Shown here: positions 1 through 8,538 of the stretch, in pieces | Layout: the number at the start of each line of letters is the position of its first letter | Numbering within the stretch: the first letter of the stretch is position 1 | Assembly (NCBI GenBank): GCA_001788015.1 | Contig: MFZO01000047.1 | Coordinates: 1-61,104, forward strand | DNA: 61,104 bases | Reading direction: 5' to 3' | Source: Candidatus Roizmanbacteria bacterium RIFCSPHIGHO2_02_FULL_38_11 | GTDB lineage: Bacteria > Patescibacteriota > Microgenomatia > UBA1406 > GWC2-37-13 | The notes under the pieces: model-generated | Databases searched by the model: none | What the model saw: only the letters and a program-made list of their open reading frames with translations | What the model was told of the DNA's origin: nothing | Position numbers and translations under genes: made by a program

Positions 1-447
1 ATTGGGACAACAAAAGCTTGTCAGATTATTGCTTGTGTTGAGTTAGGAAAGCGTTTACTTAAAGGAAAAAAATCGACATTTATTATGTCAGCAAAACAAA
101 TTTGGGATGAAATGAAAGATATAAGGAACAGTAAAAAAGAACACTGTTTTATTTTTTATTTAGACGTCAGAAATCAAATTATCAAGCGAGAGCTTATTTC
201 AATCGGCACGCTTAATGCAAGTCTTATCCACCCGCGAGAAATATTCGAACCCGCAATCAGATTTACTGCGGCACAAATGATAATTTCTCATAATCATCCA
301 TCTGGCGACCCAAGTGCTTCGGAGGAAGATATAAAACTAACGAGACAGCTTATCGAGGCGGGGAAGATTTTAGGCATAGACATTATTGATCATGTCATAG
401 TCTCTGAAAAAGGATTCGTCAGTATGAAAGAGAAGGCTTTGATGTAA
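1..447 (+). CDS. radC: DNA repair protein RadC (JAB/MPN domain), 5' truncated by window edge
   Basis: Frame +1 is open from base 1 (IGTTKACQIIACVELGKRLL...); JAMM motif SHNHPSGDPSASEED typical of RadC C-terminus. Confidence 0.93.
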   Translation: MGTTKACQIIACVELGKRLLKGKKSTFIMSAKQIWDEMKDIRNSKKEHCFIFYLDVRNQIIKRELISIGTLNASLIHPREIFEPAIRFTAAQMIISHNHPSGDPSASEEDIKLTRQLIEAGKILGIDIIDHVIVSEKGFVSMKEKALM

Positions 448-456
448 AATTAGTCA

Positions 457-1092
457 ATGAAATTTTTTGAGAAAAGAAAAAAATTAGCCAAGAAAATAAT
501 TTCTAAATTAAAAGAACTCTTTCCAAATGCGAAAATAGTCCTTAAATACTCCAATAACTGGGAACTCCTTGTTGCGGTTATATTATCTGCTCAATGTACT
601 GACAAGATGGTGAATAGAGTTACGGAAAAGTTATTTAAGAAATACAAAACGTTAAATGATTATATAAATGCAGTCCCGAGAGAGTTTGAACAAGATATCA
701 AATCGTGTGGTTTCTATAAAAATAAAACAAAAAATATTTTGACAACGGCAAAAGTGATTAAAGCTAAATACAAAGACGAGGTTCCAAATACTATGAAAGA
801 TTTACTAACTTTATCTGGAGTTGCCAGAAAAACAGCCAATGTTGTCCTGGGTAATGCATTTGGTATTTATGATGGGATTGCAGTTGATACTCATGTGCGA
901 AGACTTTCGAAATTATACGGTCTGACTGACCATGATAATCCGGATAAGATCGAGCAGGACCTTATGAGAATAATTCCTAAAAAAGATTGGTTTAAGTTTA
1001 CCTATCTGATGATTGACTACGGAAGAAAATATTGTCCGGCCAGAAAACACGACCACAAGAATTGCCCTCTTGTCAAAATTATTAAGAGATAA
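457..1092 (+). CDS. nth: Endonuclease III (HhH-GPD DNA glycosylase/AP lyase)
   Basis: HhH LSGVARKTANVVLG with catalytic Lys, AVDTHVRR with catalytic Asp; C-terminal Fe-S ligand set is degenerate. Confidence 0.93.
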   Translation: MKFFEKRKKLAKKIISKLKELFPNAKIVLKYSNNWELLVAVILSAQCTDKMVNRVTEKLFKKYKTLNDYINAVPREFEQDIKSCGFYKNKTKNILTTAKVIKAKYKDEVPNTMKDLLTLSGVARKTANVVLGNAFGIYDGIAVDTHVRRLSKLYGLTDHDNPDKIEQDLMRIIPKKDWFKFTYLMIDYGRKYCPARKHDHKNCPLVKIIKR

Positions 1093-1155
1093 TTATGAGA
1101 GATTTTATTGCTTGAAATATAGTATTCCCTTTTAAATTTTTGTTATAATTCAATT

Positions 1156-1371
1156 ATGAAAACATATATAGATTTAACTAATACGGTTAAAAAATATAAA
1201 GGCAAATGGGTAGTGTTTGATGCGAATTTAAAAAACATAGTAACGTATGCTGCTACTGCAAAAAAAGCATATGATAAAGCGATAAAGAAAGGCTTTGAAA
1301 AACCTACTTTATTTAAGGTTCCGCAAAAAAATATTCCATATTTTGGAATTTGTATTAATGATAAAGCATAG
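1156..1371 (+). CDS. Small DUF5678-like protein
   Basis: KKYKGKWVVFDANLKNIVTYAATAKKAYDKAIKKG..PTLFKVP pattern; extended -10 TGTTATAAT six nt upstream of ATG; overlaps the next ORF. Confidence 0.6.
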   Translation: MKTYIDLTNTVKKYKGKWVVFDANLKNIVTYAATAKKAYDKAIKKGFEKPTLFKVPQKNIPYFGICINDKA

Positions 1372-1762
1372 ATTTAAGTATGTAAAGATTGGTTCTTATC
1401 TGCGACCAATTATTCCCGTAACACTTCAAAATGAAAAAATCTCTTTCGCTTATTTAGCTCTTATTGATTCTGGTGCAGATTTTAATATTTTTCATGGAGA
1501 ACTAGCTTCGATTTTAAATATTGATTTAAAAAGATTAAAGACAATTCAATTTGGCGGGATAAATAAAGATGCGCCAGGAGTAGGTTACTATACTGCTATA
1601 GAGATTGGCGTTCAGGATCAATTTTTTAATACTCCGGTTGTTTTCTCGCACGATATTTCTGATAGGGGTTACGGAATTTTAGGTCAACAAGGATTTTTCA
1701 ATCTTTTTAAAGTGAAATTTGACTTTGCGGCAAAGAGCATACAGTTAAAAACCAATAGATAG
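1358..1762 (+). CDS. Retropepsin-like aspartic protease
   Basis: ALIDSGADFNIF active-site motif and GILGQQGFFNLFKVKFD; ATG at 1358 overlaps the end of the upstream ORF (listed ORF starts at 1295). Confidence 0.75.
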   Translation: MIKHRFKYVKIGSYLRPIIPVTLQNEKISFAYLALIDSGADFNIFHGELASILNIDLKRLKTIQFGGINKDAPGVGYYTAIEIGVQDQFFNTPVVFSHDISDRGYGILGQQGFFNLFKVKFDFAAKSIQLKTNR

Positions 1763-1787
1763 AAACGGTATTTTTTAATTTTTTCTT

Positions 1788-3041
1788 CTAATTTTCGTAC
1801 AAGTCTTCCAGCTCTTTTACTCCCCCAAAAGCGATGCGGTCGATGACGAGGTCTTTCATACCTAAAAGAAGACCAGGGGTTATGACATATTCGCCGTATT
1901 TATCGTTAATGGCGTCCAATGCGACAGAAACTTTTCTTTCTTTTTCTTCGGGAAAATCGAATAAACTCGCCTGGGATTTTTTTGACGGAATCAGATCGTA
2001 ACAGCTGACGCTTAATTTAGCCACGATTTTTCTTTCCGGTTGCTGGTTAAAGACATATAAAGCTTTTCGATAGAGTTCAAAAGTGGTAAGCATTTCTGTC
2101 TGGAATTTTCTGCCTCGGTGCCAGAATGTTCCGTCGATATATAAACAGGCCACATGTATTCCCAGTGCGGCTTTTCCGGCTTTTCTCAATCTCCTTCCCA
2201 TTTTCTCGCACAGTTTCATCATAATTTGAGCTATTTCATGAGGATCTTTTGTAGCTTTTCCTAAAGCGTAATCTTGACCATAGCTTTTTCGGGCAAAAAT
2301 GACATCATCTATCTCCCATCCCCGAAGTCTCAAATACCAGTAATAGCCGACTATGCTTTGAAAAACCTGGTTTTTAAGAAGAGGCAGGGGAGCGTCTAAA
2401 AATTCTAAAGGAGTAAAAATTCCCTGAGCATTGAGTCGCGCCTCAAAGCGTTTATTAATTCCGCAGAGATCTACTAAGTTCAATCTTTTGTATATGTCTC
2501 TAAGATTTTTATCTGTTATTACTTCCAAGCCATCCGGTTTTTTTAAAGATGCCGCTGTCTTTGCCAGAAATCTATTTGTCCCAATTCCTATACTGCAGGA
2601 TATCCATTCACCGATTTCACTGCGCAGCCTTTGTTTTATCTCTCTACCAATTTCTATGAGGGAACGGTTTAAGTAACTCTCCATATCGGTAAAGTCGATA
2701 ACAGCTTCGTCGATTGATCTGGGATAAACGTTGGGAGAATAATCTTTAAATATCTTTTTAAATTTTATGTGGACATCTCTGACAAGCGGTGGATCAGGAG
2801 TACGCACAGCGACATCTTTACATAACAAGCGTGCATCTCTTACCGTCATACCAACTTTTATTCCGAATCGCTTTGCCTCAATTGAAGGCGATACCACACA
2901 GCCGCTGGGCGTTGCATAAGCGGCAACCACAATAGGCTTTCCCCGCAAGTGCATATTGGCCTGTTGTTCTACGGTTGCAAAACAGGAGTTGAGGTCGATA
3001 TGCATGATCATCGGATTGTTTCTGTTAATCTGGAGTTCCAT
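1788..3041 (-). CDS. Y-family DNA polymerase (DinB/UmuC-like)
   Basis: HIDLNSCFATVEQQ, YPRSIDEAVIDFTD (catalytic D/E retained), HhH region; QASLFDF resembles a beta-clamp binding motif. Confidence 0.92.
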   Translation of the reverse strand: MELQINRNNPMIMHIDLNSCFATVEQQANMHLRGKPIVVAAYATPSGCVVSPSIEAKRFGIKVGMTVRDARLLCKDVAVRTPDPPLVRDVHIKFKKIFKDYSPNVYPRSIDEAVIDFTDMESYLNRSLIEIGREIKQRLRSEIGEWISCSIGIGTNRFLAKTAASLKKPDGLEVITDKNLRDIYKRLNLVDLCGINKRFEARLNAQGIFTPLEFLDAPLPLLKNQVFQSIVGYYWYLRLRGWEIDDVIFARKSYGQDYALGKATKDPHEIAQIMMKLCEKMGRRLRKAGKAALGIHVACLYIDGTFWHRGRKFQTEMLTTFELYRKALYVFNQQPERKIVAKLSVSCYDLIPSKKSQASLFDFPEEKERKVSVALDAINDKYGEYVITPGLLLGMKDLVIDRIAFGGVKELEDLYEN

Positions 3042-3285
3042 CGGTTATCTCTTCCAATGTCCAATGGAGTGTTTCGCTGTCCATCCGTAGTCTGAAATCC
3101 ATGTTATTGTCGGTCACATGAAAAATATGCTGAATGTTTCTGCCCAGTCTGACACGGTGATAATATGACAATTTTTTGATAAAGAATTCTTTTCCTTGCC
3201 AGTGTAATTTAAGAGGAATTACTATTCCTTTCATTCTGTCGTATTTGGTGATGACGCTTATTTTTTCGTTGATGATTTCCAACAT
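3025..3285 (-). CDS. Small SOS-cassette protein, possibly DUF6504-like
   Basis: Lies between lexA and the polymerase on the same strand and overlaps the polymerase start; PLKLHWQGKEFFIKKL...FRLRMDSETLHWTLEEI pattern. Confidence 0.65.
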   Translation of the reverse strand: MLEIINEKISVITKYDRMKGIVIPLKLHWQGKEFFIKKLSYYHRVRLGRNIQHIFHVTDNNMDFRLRMDSETLHWTLEEITDGTPD

Positions 3286-3344
3286 ATGATTAAAGTTATT
3301 TTAAAACCACAATTCTATTCAGATTCATCTCGACACCCATCTTT

Positions 3345-3905
3345 TTAGTTAAATTTTCTGACAACCGCCTTAACTACACCAAATATTTCTAACTCATTTC
3401 TAGGGTAAAAAGGCGGATATTTGGGATTGGCTGATTCGAGGTGGGTTCGCATTCCATCCTTTTTTAAAATTTTAAGCGTCCATTCTCTATCTATTTGGGC
3501 GAGGACAATATCTCCGGAAGTAGCCAGACGCTTTTTTTCGATAATAACTATATCTCCATCAAAGATGCCAAGGCCGATTAGCGAATCGCCGCTAACTTTG
3601 AGCAAAAATGAAGATTGGGGATCTCCGATAAGATAATCATCCAATGTTAAATAATCCCTGTTTTCCTCGGCCAGAATTGGGAATCCTGCCTTGACTAAAC
3701 CAATAAGGGGTAGAGCAAAGAACTTTGAGGTGGGAGCAAGCTTGTCTTCTTCTTTTTTCAAGAACCCTGCCTCGATAAGTTTACTGACTATTTTGAATAC
3801 GGAGTTTTTTGACGATAAACCAAATATTTGTAACATCTCAGAATAAGAGGGGAGACGTTTATGTTTTTTATAAAATGTTTTGATTTTTCCTAAACGATCT
3901 TGCAT
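3345..3905 (-). CDS. lexA: LexA repressor (S24 peptidase)
   Basis: N-terminal winged helix; cleavage site KAGFP; catalytic VSGDSL and TLKILKK. ORF track start 3941 lies in a palindromic repeat; MQDRLGKIK at 3905 is a more likely start. Confidence 0.9.
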   Translation of the reverse strand: MQDRLGKIKTFYKKHKRLPSYSEMLQIFGLSSKNSVFKIVSKLIEAGFLKKEEDKLAPTSKFFALPLIGLVKAGFPILAEENRDYLTLDDYLIGDPQSSFLLKVSGDSLIGLGIFDGDIVIIEKKRLATSGDIVLAQIDREWTLKILKKDGMRTHLESANPKYPPFYPRNELEIFGVVKAVVRKFN

Positions 3906-4028
3906 AGTAGTTTTTTTGTCATTCCGCACCCCCATTTTCATGAGGGCAAGCTTGATGCGGAATCTATATAATTTTTAATTTCTGGATTCCCGCTTTCGTG
4001 GGAATGACATTATGTAAGGTAAACGCTT

Positions 4029-4047
4029 GTTTACTAGTATAGTAAAC
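4029..4047. promoter_or_regulatory. Palindromic operator candidate overlapping lexA -10 (GTTTACTA-GTA-TAGTAAAC)
   Basis: Perfect 8-bp arms, 3-bp spacer. Confidence 0.6.
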
Positions 4048-4065
4048 ATTCGTTCACTTTGTCAA
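4036..4065 (-). promoter_or_regulatory. Sigma70-type promoter for lexA: TTGACA-N18-TATACT
   Basis: Minus strand -35 at 4065-4060, -10 at 4041-4036. Confidence 0.65.
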
Positions 4066-4070
4066 GTGAA
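4053..4070. promoter_or_regulatory. Second palindromic operator candidate overlapping lexA -35 (TTCACTT-TGTC-AAGTGAA)
   Basis: Perfect 7-bp arms, 4-bp spacer. Confidence 0.5.
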
Positions 4071-4165
4071 TTTTTACTAGAAATTCGCGCACCCGTCAGA
4101 AAACGCTCCCCGCTAAGCGGGGTAAGTTTAGGCGGGAAGGGGTAAAAAATGCTATAATATTGGTA

Positions 4166-4687
4166 ATGTCTAATATACTTGGTGCGGCTGATTTTTATCT
4201 CAATAGATTATTTTTCTCTGCTGGAGTATTAATCGTTACTTTATTTATTTCTTATTTTCTTAAAAAAAGTGTTGATTTAGTTTTTGCAGGAGTTAAAAGA
4301 AAAGTTGCTGATGGCTACGTTCTTGCTAAAACTAGAACAATCAGGTCCCTATTGAATAACATCATCGACGCGGCCTTATTTTCAGTTGCTGTTTTAATAA
4401 TTCTTTCTAACTGGGGGGTGAATGTAACCCCAATCTTGACTGGTGCAGGGATATTAGGATTAGCTTTTTCATTCGGAGCCCAAACATTGGTAAAGGATTT
4501 AATCGCAGGCTTTTTTATCATTGTTGAAAATCAGTTTAATATTGGGGATAAAATTCAAGTAGGGAAGTTAGAAGGAGAGGTATATAAGATGACGTTGAGG
4601 ATGACAGTATTAAGAGATAAGAATGGTAATCTTATTTATATTCCAAACTCACAAATAACAACGGTAGTCAAACTAAAACAGAACTAA
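4166..4687 (+). CDS. MscS-family mechanosensitive ion channel
   Basis: GILGLAFSFGAQTLVKDLIAGFFIIVENQFNIGDKIQVGKLEGEV and YIPNSQI motifs; ATG at 4166 preferred over TTG at 4160. Confidence 0.88.
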   Translation: MSNILGAADFYLNRLFFSAGVLIVTLFISYFLKKSVDLVFAGVKRKVADGYVLAKTRTIRSLLNNIIDAALFSVAVLIILSNWGVNVTPILTGAGILGLAFSFGAQTLVKDLIAGFFIIVENQFNIGDKIQVGKLEGEVYKMTLRMTVLRDKNGNLIYIPNSQITTVVKLKQN

Positions 4688-5322
4688 TCATACCATTCTT
4701 CCTTTGGAAATAATTTATTTTTATCAATTATAAGATATTGAGCCAAACCGTTTTCTATAAAACCGGTGTTGATAAATCGATTCTTTAAGTCGAATTCTGC
4801 ATAGTGAGAATGGCCGCAAACGAACATTTCTTTTATCCCTAATTCTTTTTTAACTTTCTTTTTAATAATTCGATTTACCCTTTTGAGCATAAGTTGGAGT
4901 AGCGATACATTTTCTAAAATAGAACCTACAGCTATTGTTAAGATTTTATTTAAACTTCTCGGAAGCTTTTCATCTATTGCTGGATATAACCTATGACCGT
5001 GTTCAAATATAAAGCTTGTTCCATTAAGTTGTAAACGATAAGCATGAGTTTGAAGATCGGAAAATTGGCTTACATTTCTATCTATGTAACTTTCACGATC
5101 ATGATTTCCATATATGTATATTGTTTTTTTTGATTTCAATAGAGGGAAAAGTTTACTCCAGTTTGAAGAAATAAATCGATTAAAAGTGGTAAGATAGCCA
5201 TCCCAAAAATCTCCATTAATAATTACGAAATCAGATTGTCTAATAATTTTTTTTAAAAAGTAGAATTTTTTTTCCTCGAATTTATCCGTTAGATGGCTAT
5301 CTGAAAAAACGAGGATTTTCAT
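4684..5322 (-). CDS. Calcineurin-like metallophosphoesterase
   Basis: FSDSHLTD, INGDFWDG, YGNHDRE, CGHSHYAEF motifs; ATG immediately follows the fusA stop. Confidence 0.88.
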   Translation of the reverse strand: MKILVFSDSHLTDKFEEKKFYFLKKIIRQSDFVIINGDFWDGYLTTFNRFISSNWSKLFPLLKSKKTIYIYGNHDRESYIDRNVSQFSDLQTHAYRLQLNGTSFIFEHGHRLYPAIDEKLPRSLNKILTIAVGSILENVSLLQLMLKRVNRIIKKKVKKELGIKEMFVCGHSHYAEFDLKNRFINTGFIENGLAQYLIIDKNKLFPKEEWYD

Positions 5323-7419
5323 TTATTTATTGATCATTGCCTGAATGATATTTCGTGGAACTTCTTCATAATGGGATGGTTCCATGTAGAATAAACCACG
5401 TCCTTCAGTAAGGGAGCGGATGACCGTGGCGTATCCCGACATTTCAGCTAATGGAACGTAAGCTTTGATGATAACTGCACGGCTTCTTTTTTCTGTACCT
5501 AAAATTTTTCCGCGTTTACTTGAAATGTCGCCAATAACTACACCCATGAAGTTTTCAGGTACCGTTACCTCAAGTTTCATTATCGGTTCAATAAGGGTAA
5601 GTCCGGCTCTTTTTGCCGCGTCTTGTAAGGCCATGGACCCGGCAATCTTAAAGGCGATATCAGACGAATCTACATCATGATAGCTTCCGTCATAAAGTGT
5701 GGCTTGAAAATCAGTTAAAGGGTATCCTACAAGAACTCCTTTTTCCTTTGCCTCAATTATGCCTTTCTCAACCGGAGAAATGAATTCTGATGGAATAGCT
5801 CCTCCTTTAATTTTATTGACGAATTTGAAGCCGCTACCCCGTGGAAGCGGCTCAATTTTAATTAGGCAGTGACCGTATTGACCATGTCCACCGGTCTGTT
5901 TTATATACTTTCCTTCCCCTTCAGTAAGTTTAGTTATGGTTTCTTTATAGGCAACTTGAGGTTTTCCTACATTTACCTGCATTCCCATCTCGCGCTTCAT
6001 CCGATCTACCAAAATCTCAAGATGAAGCTCTCCCATTCCTGACATGATTGTCTGACCGGTTTCGTGATTTATCTTTACTTTAAAGGTTGGGTCTTCATCG
6101 GCAAGCCGCTGGAGCGTATAAGACAATTTTTCTTGATCGGCTTTTGTTTTTGGTTCAATGGCAAGAGAGATGACCGGTTCGGGAAAGGAAATTTTTTCCA
6201 AAAGAATGGGATTATTTTGATCAGCTAAAGTATCTCCGGTTTTTGTATCTTTTGGACCAACCAAAGCGACAATTTCTCCGGCAAAGGCTTTATCGATTTC
6301 TTCTCGTTGGTTTGCGTGCATAATAAGTACACGACTCACTCTTTCCTGCTTGTTACGGTTTACATTATAGACGTAGGAGCCTGATTCTAAAACACCCGAA
6401 TAGATGCGAGTATAAGTGAGCTTTCCTACGTGGGGGTCAAGTTGGATCTTAAAAGCAAGAGCTGTAAATTTTTCTTCGTTTATAAGCCTCCTTTTTTCAA
6501 CTTTTCCTGTTTTTGGATTTATAGCTTTGATTTCCTTAAGATCTGTAGGAGAAGGAAGGTAATCCACAATTGCGTCAAGTACTGGTTGAACGCCCTTATT
6601 ACGAAGCGAAGATCCTGCATAAACAGGAATCAATTTATAAGAGATTACAGACTTTCTTAAAACTTTTTTAAGTTCGTCAAGAGGAATTTCTTCATTATTT
6701 AGATATTTATTTAATAGAGAGTCGTCAGTTTCTGCTATTTTTTCAATTAAGCTGGCTTTTGCCTTTAAGACTTTTTCTTTTATATCCGAGGGTATTTCGT
6801 CACTAATGGAATATTGGCTGCCTTGTGAATCCTTATCCCATATCAGTGATTTTAATGTCAAAAGATCTATTACGCCTTTGAATTCTTGTTCTTTGCCTAT
6901 AGGATAGACCATCACTGCCGGTTTTGCGCCTAAGCGTTCTTCGATTTCTTTTACGGTTGCTTCAAAGTCAGCTCCCAGTTTATCCATCTTGTTTATAAAA
7001 CATATTCGAGGTACTTTGTATTTATCCGCTTGTCTCCAGACTGTCTCAGACTGACTTTGTACTCCTTCTTCCGCATCAAAAATTACGACACCGCCGTCAA
7101 GTACCCTAAGTGATCGTTCAACTTCAGCGGTAAAGTCAACGTGTCCGGGAGTATCGATGATGTTAATTCTCATACCTTTCCAAAAAGTCGTTGTAGCGGC
7201 AGAAACAATCGTAATTCCTCGTTCTCTTTCTTGTGGCATCCAATCCATCTGGGTTGTTCCTTCATCGATGTCTCCTATTTTGTATGTTCTTCCCGTATAA
7301 AAAAGAATACGTTCGGTTGTTGTAGTTTTACCCGAGTCAATATGAGCTATAATACCGACGTTGCGGATTTTATCAAGCGGGACGATTCGATTTTTTGTGA
7401 CGATAGATTGCTGAGCCAT
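5323..7419 (-). CDS. fusA: Elongation factor G
   Basis: AHIDSGKTTTTERILFYTG, DTPGHVDF, NKMDKLGAD; full length 698 aa. Confidence 0.98.
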   Translation of the reverse strand: MAQQSIVTKNRIVPLDKIRNVGIIAHIDSGKTTTTERILFYTGRTYKIGDIDEGTTQMDWMPQERERGITIVSAATTTFWKGMRINIIDTPGHVDFTAEVERSLRVLDGGVVIFDAEEGVQSQSETVWRQADKYKVPRICFINKMDKLGADFEATVKEIEERLGAKPAVMVYPIGKEQEFKGVIDLLTLKSLIWDKDSQGSQYSISDEIPSDIKEKVLKAKASLIEKIAETDDSLLNKYLNNEEIPLDELKKVLRKSVISYKLIPVYAGSSLRNKGVQPVLDAIVDYLPSPTDLKEIKAINPKTGKVEKRRLINEEKFTALAFKIQLDPHVGKLTYTRIYSGVLESGSYVYNVNRNKQERVSRVLIMHANQREEIDKAFAGEIVALVGPKDTKTGDTLADQNNPILLEKISFPEPVISLAIEPKTKADQEKLSYTLQRLADEDPTFKVKINHETGQTIMSGMGELHLEILVDRMKREMGMQVNVGKPQVAYKETITKLTEGEGKYIKQTGGHGQYGHCLIKIEPLPRGSGFKFVNKIKGGAIPSEFISPVEKGIIEAKEKGVLVGYPLTDFQATLYDGSYHDVDSSDIAFKIAGSMALQDAAKRAGLTLIEPIMKLEVTVPENFMGVVIGDISSKRGKILGTEKRSRAVIIKAYVPLAEMSGYATVIRSLTEGRGLFYMEPSHYEEVPRNIIQAMINK

Positions 7420-7521
7420 TAATTATTTAACATATAACGTGTAACACAAGAAAAATTGTATTTATTAATAAATACCTTAGTTCAAATGTTACATGTTACG
7501 TGTTTCGTGTTACATGAGTAT

Positions 7522-7995
7522 TTACCACTTCAAGTGAGCAAAAGCTTTATTGGCTTCGGCCAATTTTTCCGTCTGAAGACGTTTATTCACGGCCTGTCCC
7601 TGGTTTTTTGAAGCGTCTAGAAGTTCGATCAGTAGTTTATCGGTGAAAGTGTGATATTCTTTATTGGATCGAGTCTTTGCCGCTTCGACAATCCAGTTTA
7701 AAGCTAAAAAAAGCCTTCTTTCTTTACGAACTTCGCTTGGAACAAGGTACGACGCACCGCCCAATCTTCTAGGTTTAACCTCATAGTTTGGTGCAACGTG
7801 CTGAATTGCTAGATGTAGTACCTTGAGTGGATCTTGCTGCTGTTTTTTTAGCTGACTAAATACTTGATATACGATATTTTGTGCCACTGATTTTTTCCCA
7901 TCCATCATAATGTAATTAATTAGTTTGGTAACCTCAAGACTATTATGTACGGGTTCAGTTTTCACAGCTTGTTTTTTATAAGGACGTCTGGGCAT
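7522..7995 (-). CDS. rpsG: 30S ribosomal protein S7
   Basis: VTKLINYIMMDGKKSVAQNIVY, RRLGGASYLVP; str operon context. Confidence 0.98.
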   Translation of the reverse strand: MPRRPYKKQAVKTEPVHNSLEVTKLINYIMMDGKKSVAQNIVYQVFSQLKKQQQDPLKVLHLAIQHVAPNYEVKPRRLGGASYLVPSEVRKERRLFLALNWIVEAAKTRSNKEYHTFTDKLLIELLDASKNQGQAVNKRLQTEKLAEANKAFAHLKW

Positions 7996-8000
7996 AATAA

Positions 8001-8112
8001 AATGTCAAAACTTAAAACTCAAATCTCAAAACCAAAACTAAAAACTGCAAATCTAAAAGATTTAAGGATTTAAGATTTGGATTTGACATTTAACATTTGA
8101 GCTTTGAGATTC
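8001..8112. repeat. Long imperfect hairpin in rpsL-rpsG spacer
   Basis: AATGTCAAAACTTAAAACTCAAATCTCAAA... pairs with ...TTTGACATTTAACATTTGAGCTTTGAGAT. Confidence 0.7.
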
Positions 8113-8538
8113 TCATGCAGCTGGTTTTGCTTGTTCCATTTTAGTTCCATACCTAGATCGAGAATTTTTTCTATCTATAACTCCCGCAGTATCGAACTTT
8201 CCTCTTACGATGTGATATTTGACTCCCGGCAGATCTTTCACCCTTCCTCCTCTAACTAAGACGATAGAATGTTCCGCTAAATTGTGTCCAACTCCTTGAA
8301 TATATGCAGTCACCTCCATTTTATTGGAGAGCCTGACTCTTGCTACTTTTCGGAGTGCAGAGTTAGGTTTTTTGGGAGTCATGGTTCTCACTATAGTACA
8401 TACGCCACGTTTCATTGGATTACTAATTCTTATGTACTTTCTTTTTAATGAATTAAAAGTTAGTTTTAAGCCAGCTGCGCGGGATTTTTTAGTCCTTCTT
8501 TTCCTCTTTTTTTTGATCAGTTGGTTGATTGTCGGCAT
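8113..8538 (-). CDS. rpsL: 30S ribosomal protein S12
   Basis: [13 protein letters not shown]..., [36 protein letters not shown]. Confidence 0.98.
   Translation of the reverse strand: MPTINQLIKKKRKRRTKKSRAAGLKLTFNSLKRKYIRISNPMKRGVCTIVRTMTPKKPNSALRKVARVRLSNKMEVTAYIQGVGHNLAEHSIVLVRGGRVKDLPGVKYHIVRGKFDTAGVIDRKNSRSRYGTKMEQAKPAA

Noticed and set aside
4093-4113. CCCCGCT-A-AGCGGGG hairpin near 4093-4113 as a terminator
   Set aside because: No downstream T-tract in either direction and located between divergent promoters; function unclear.
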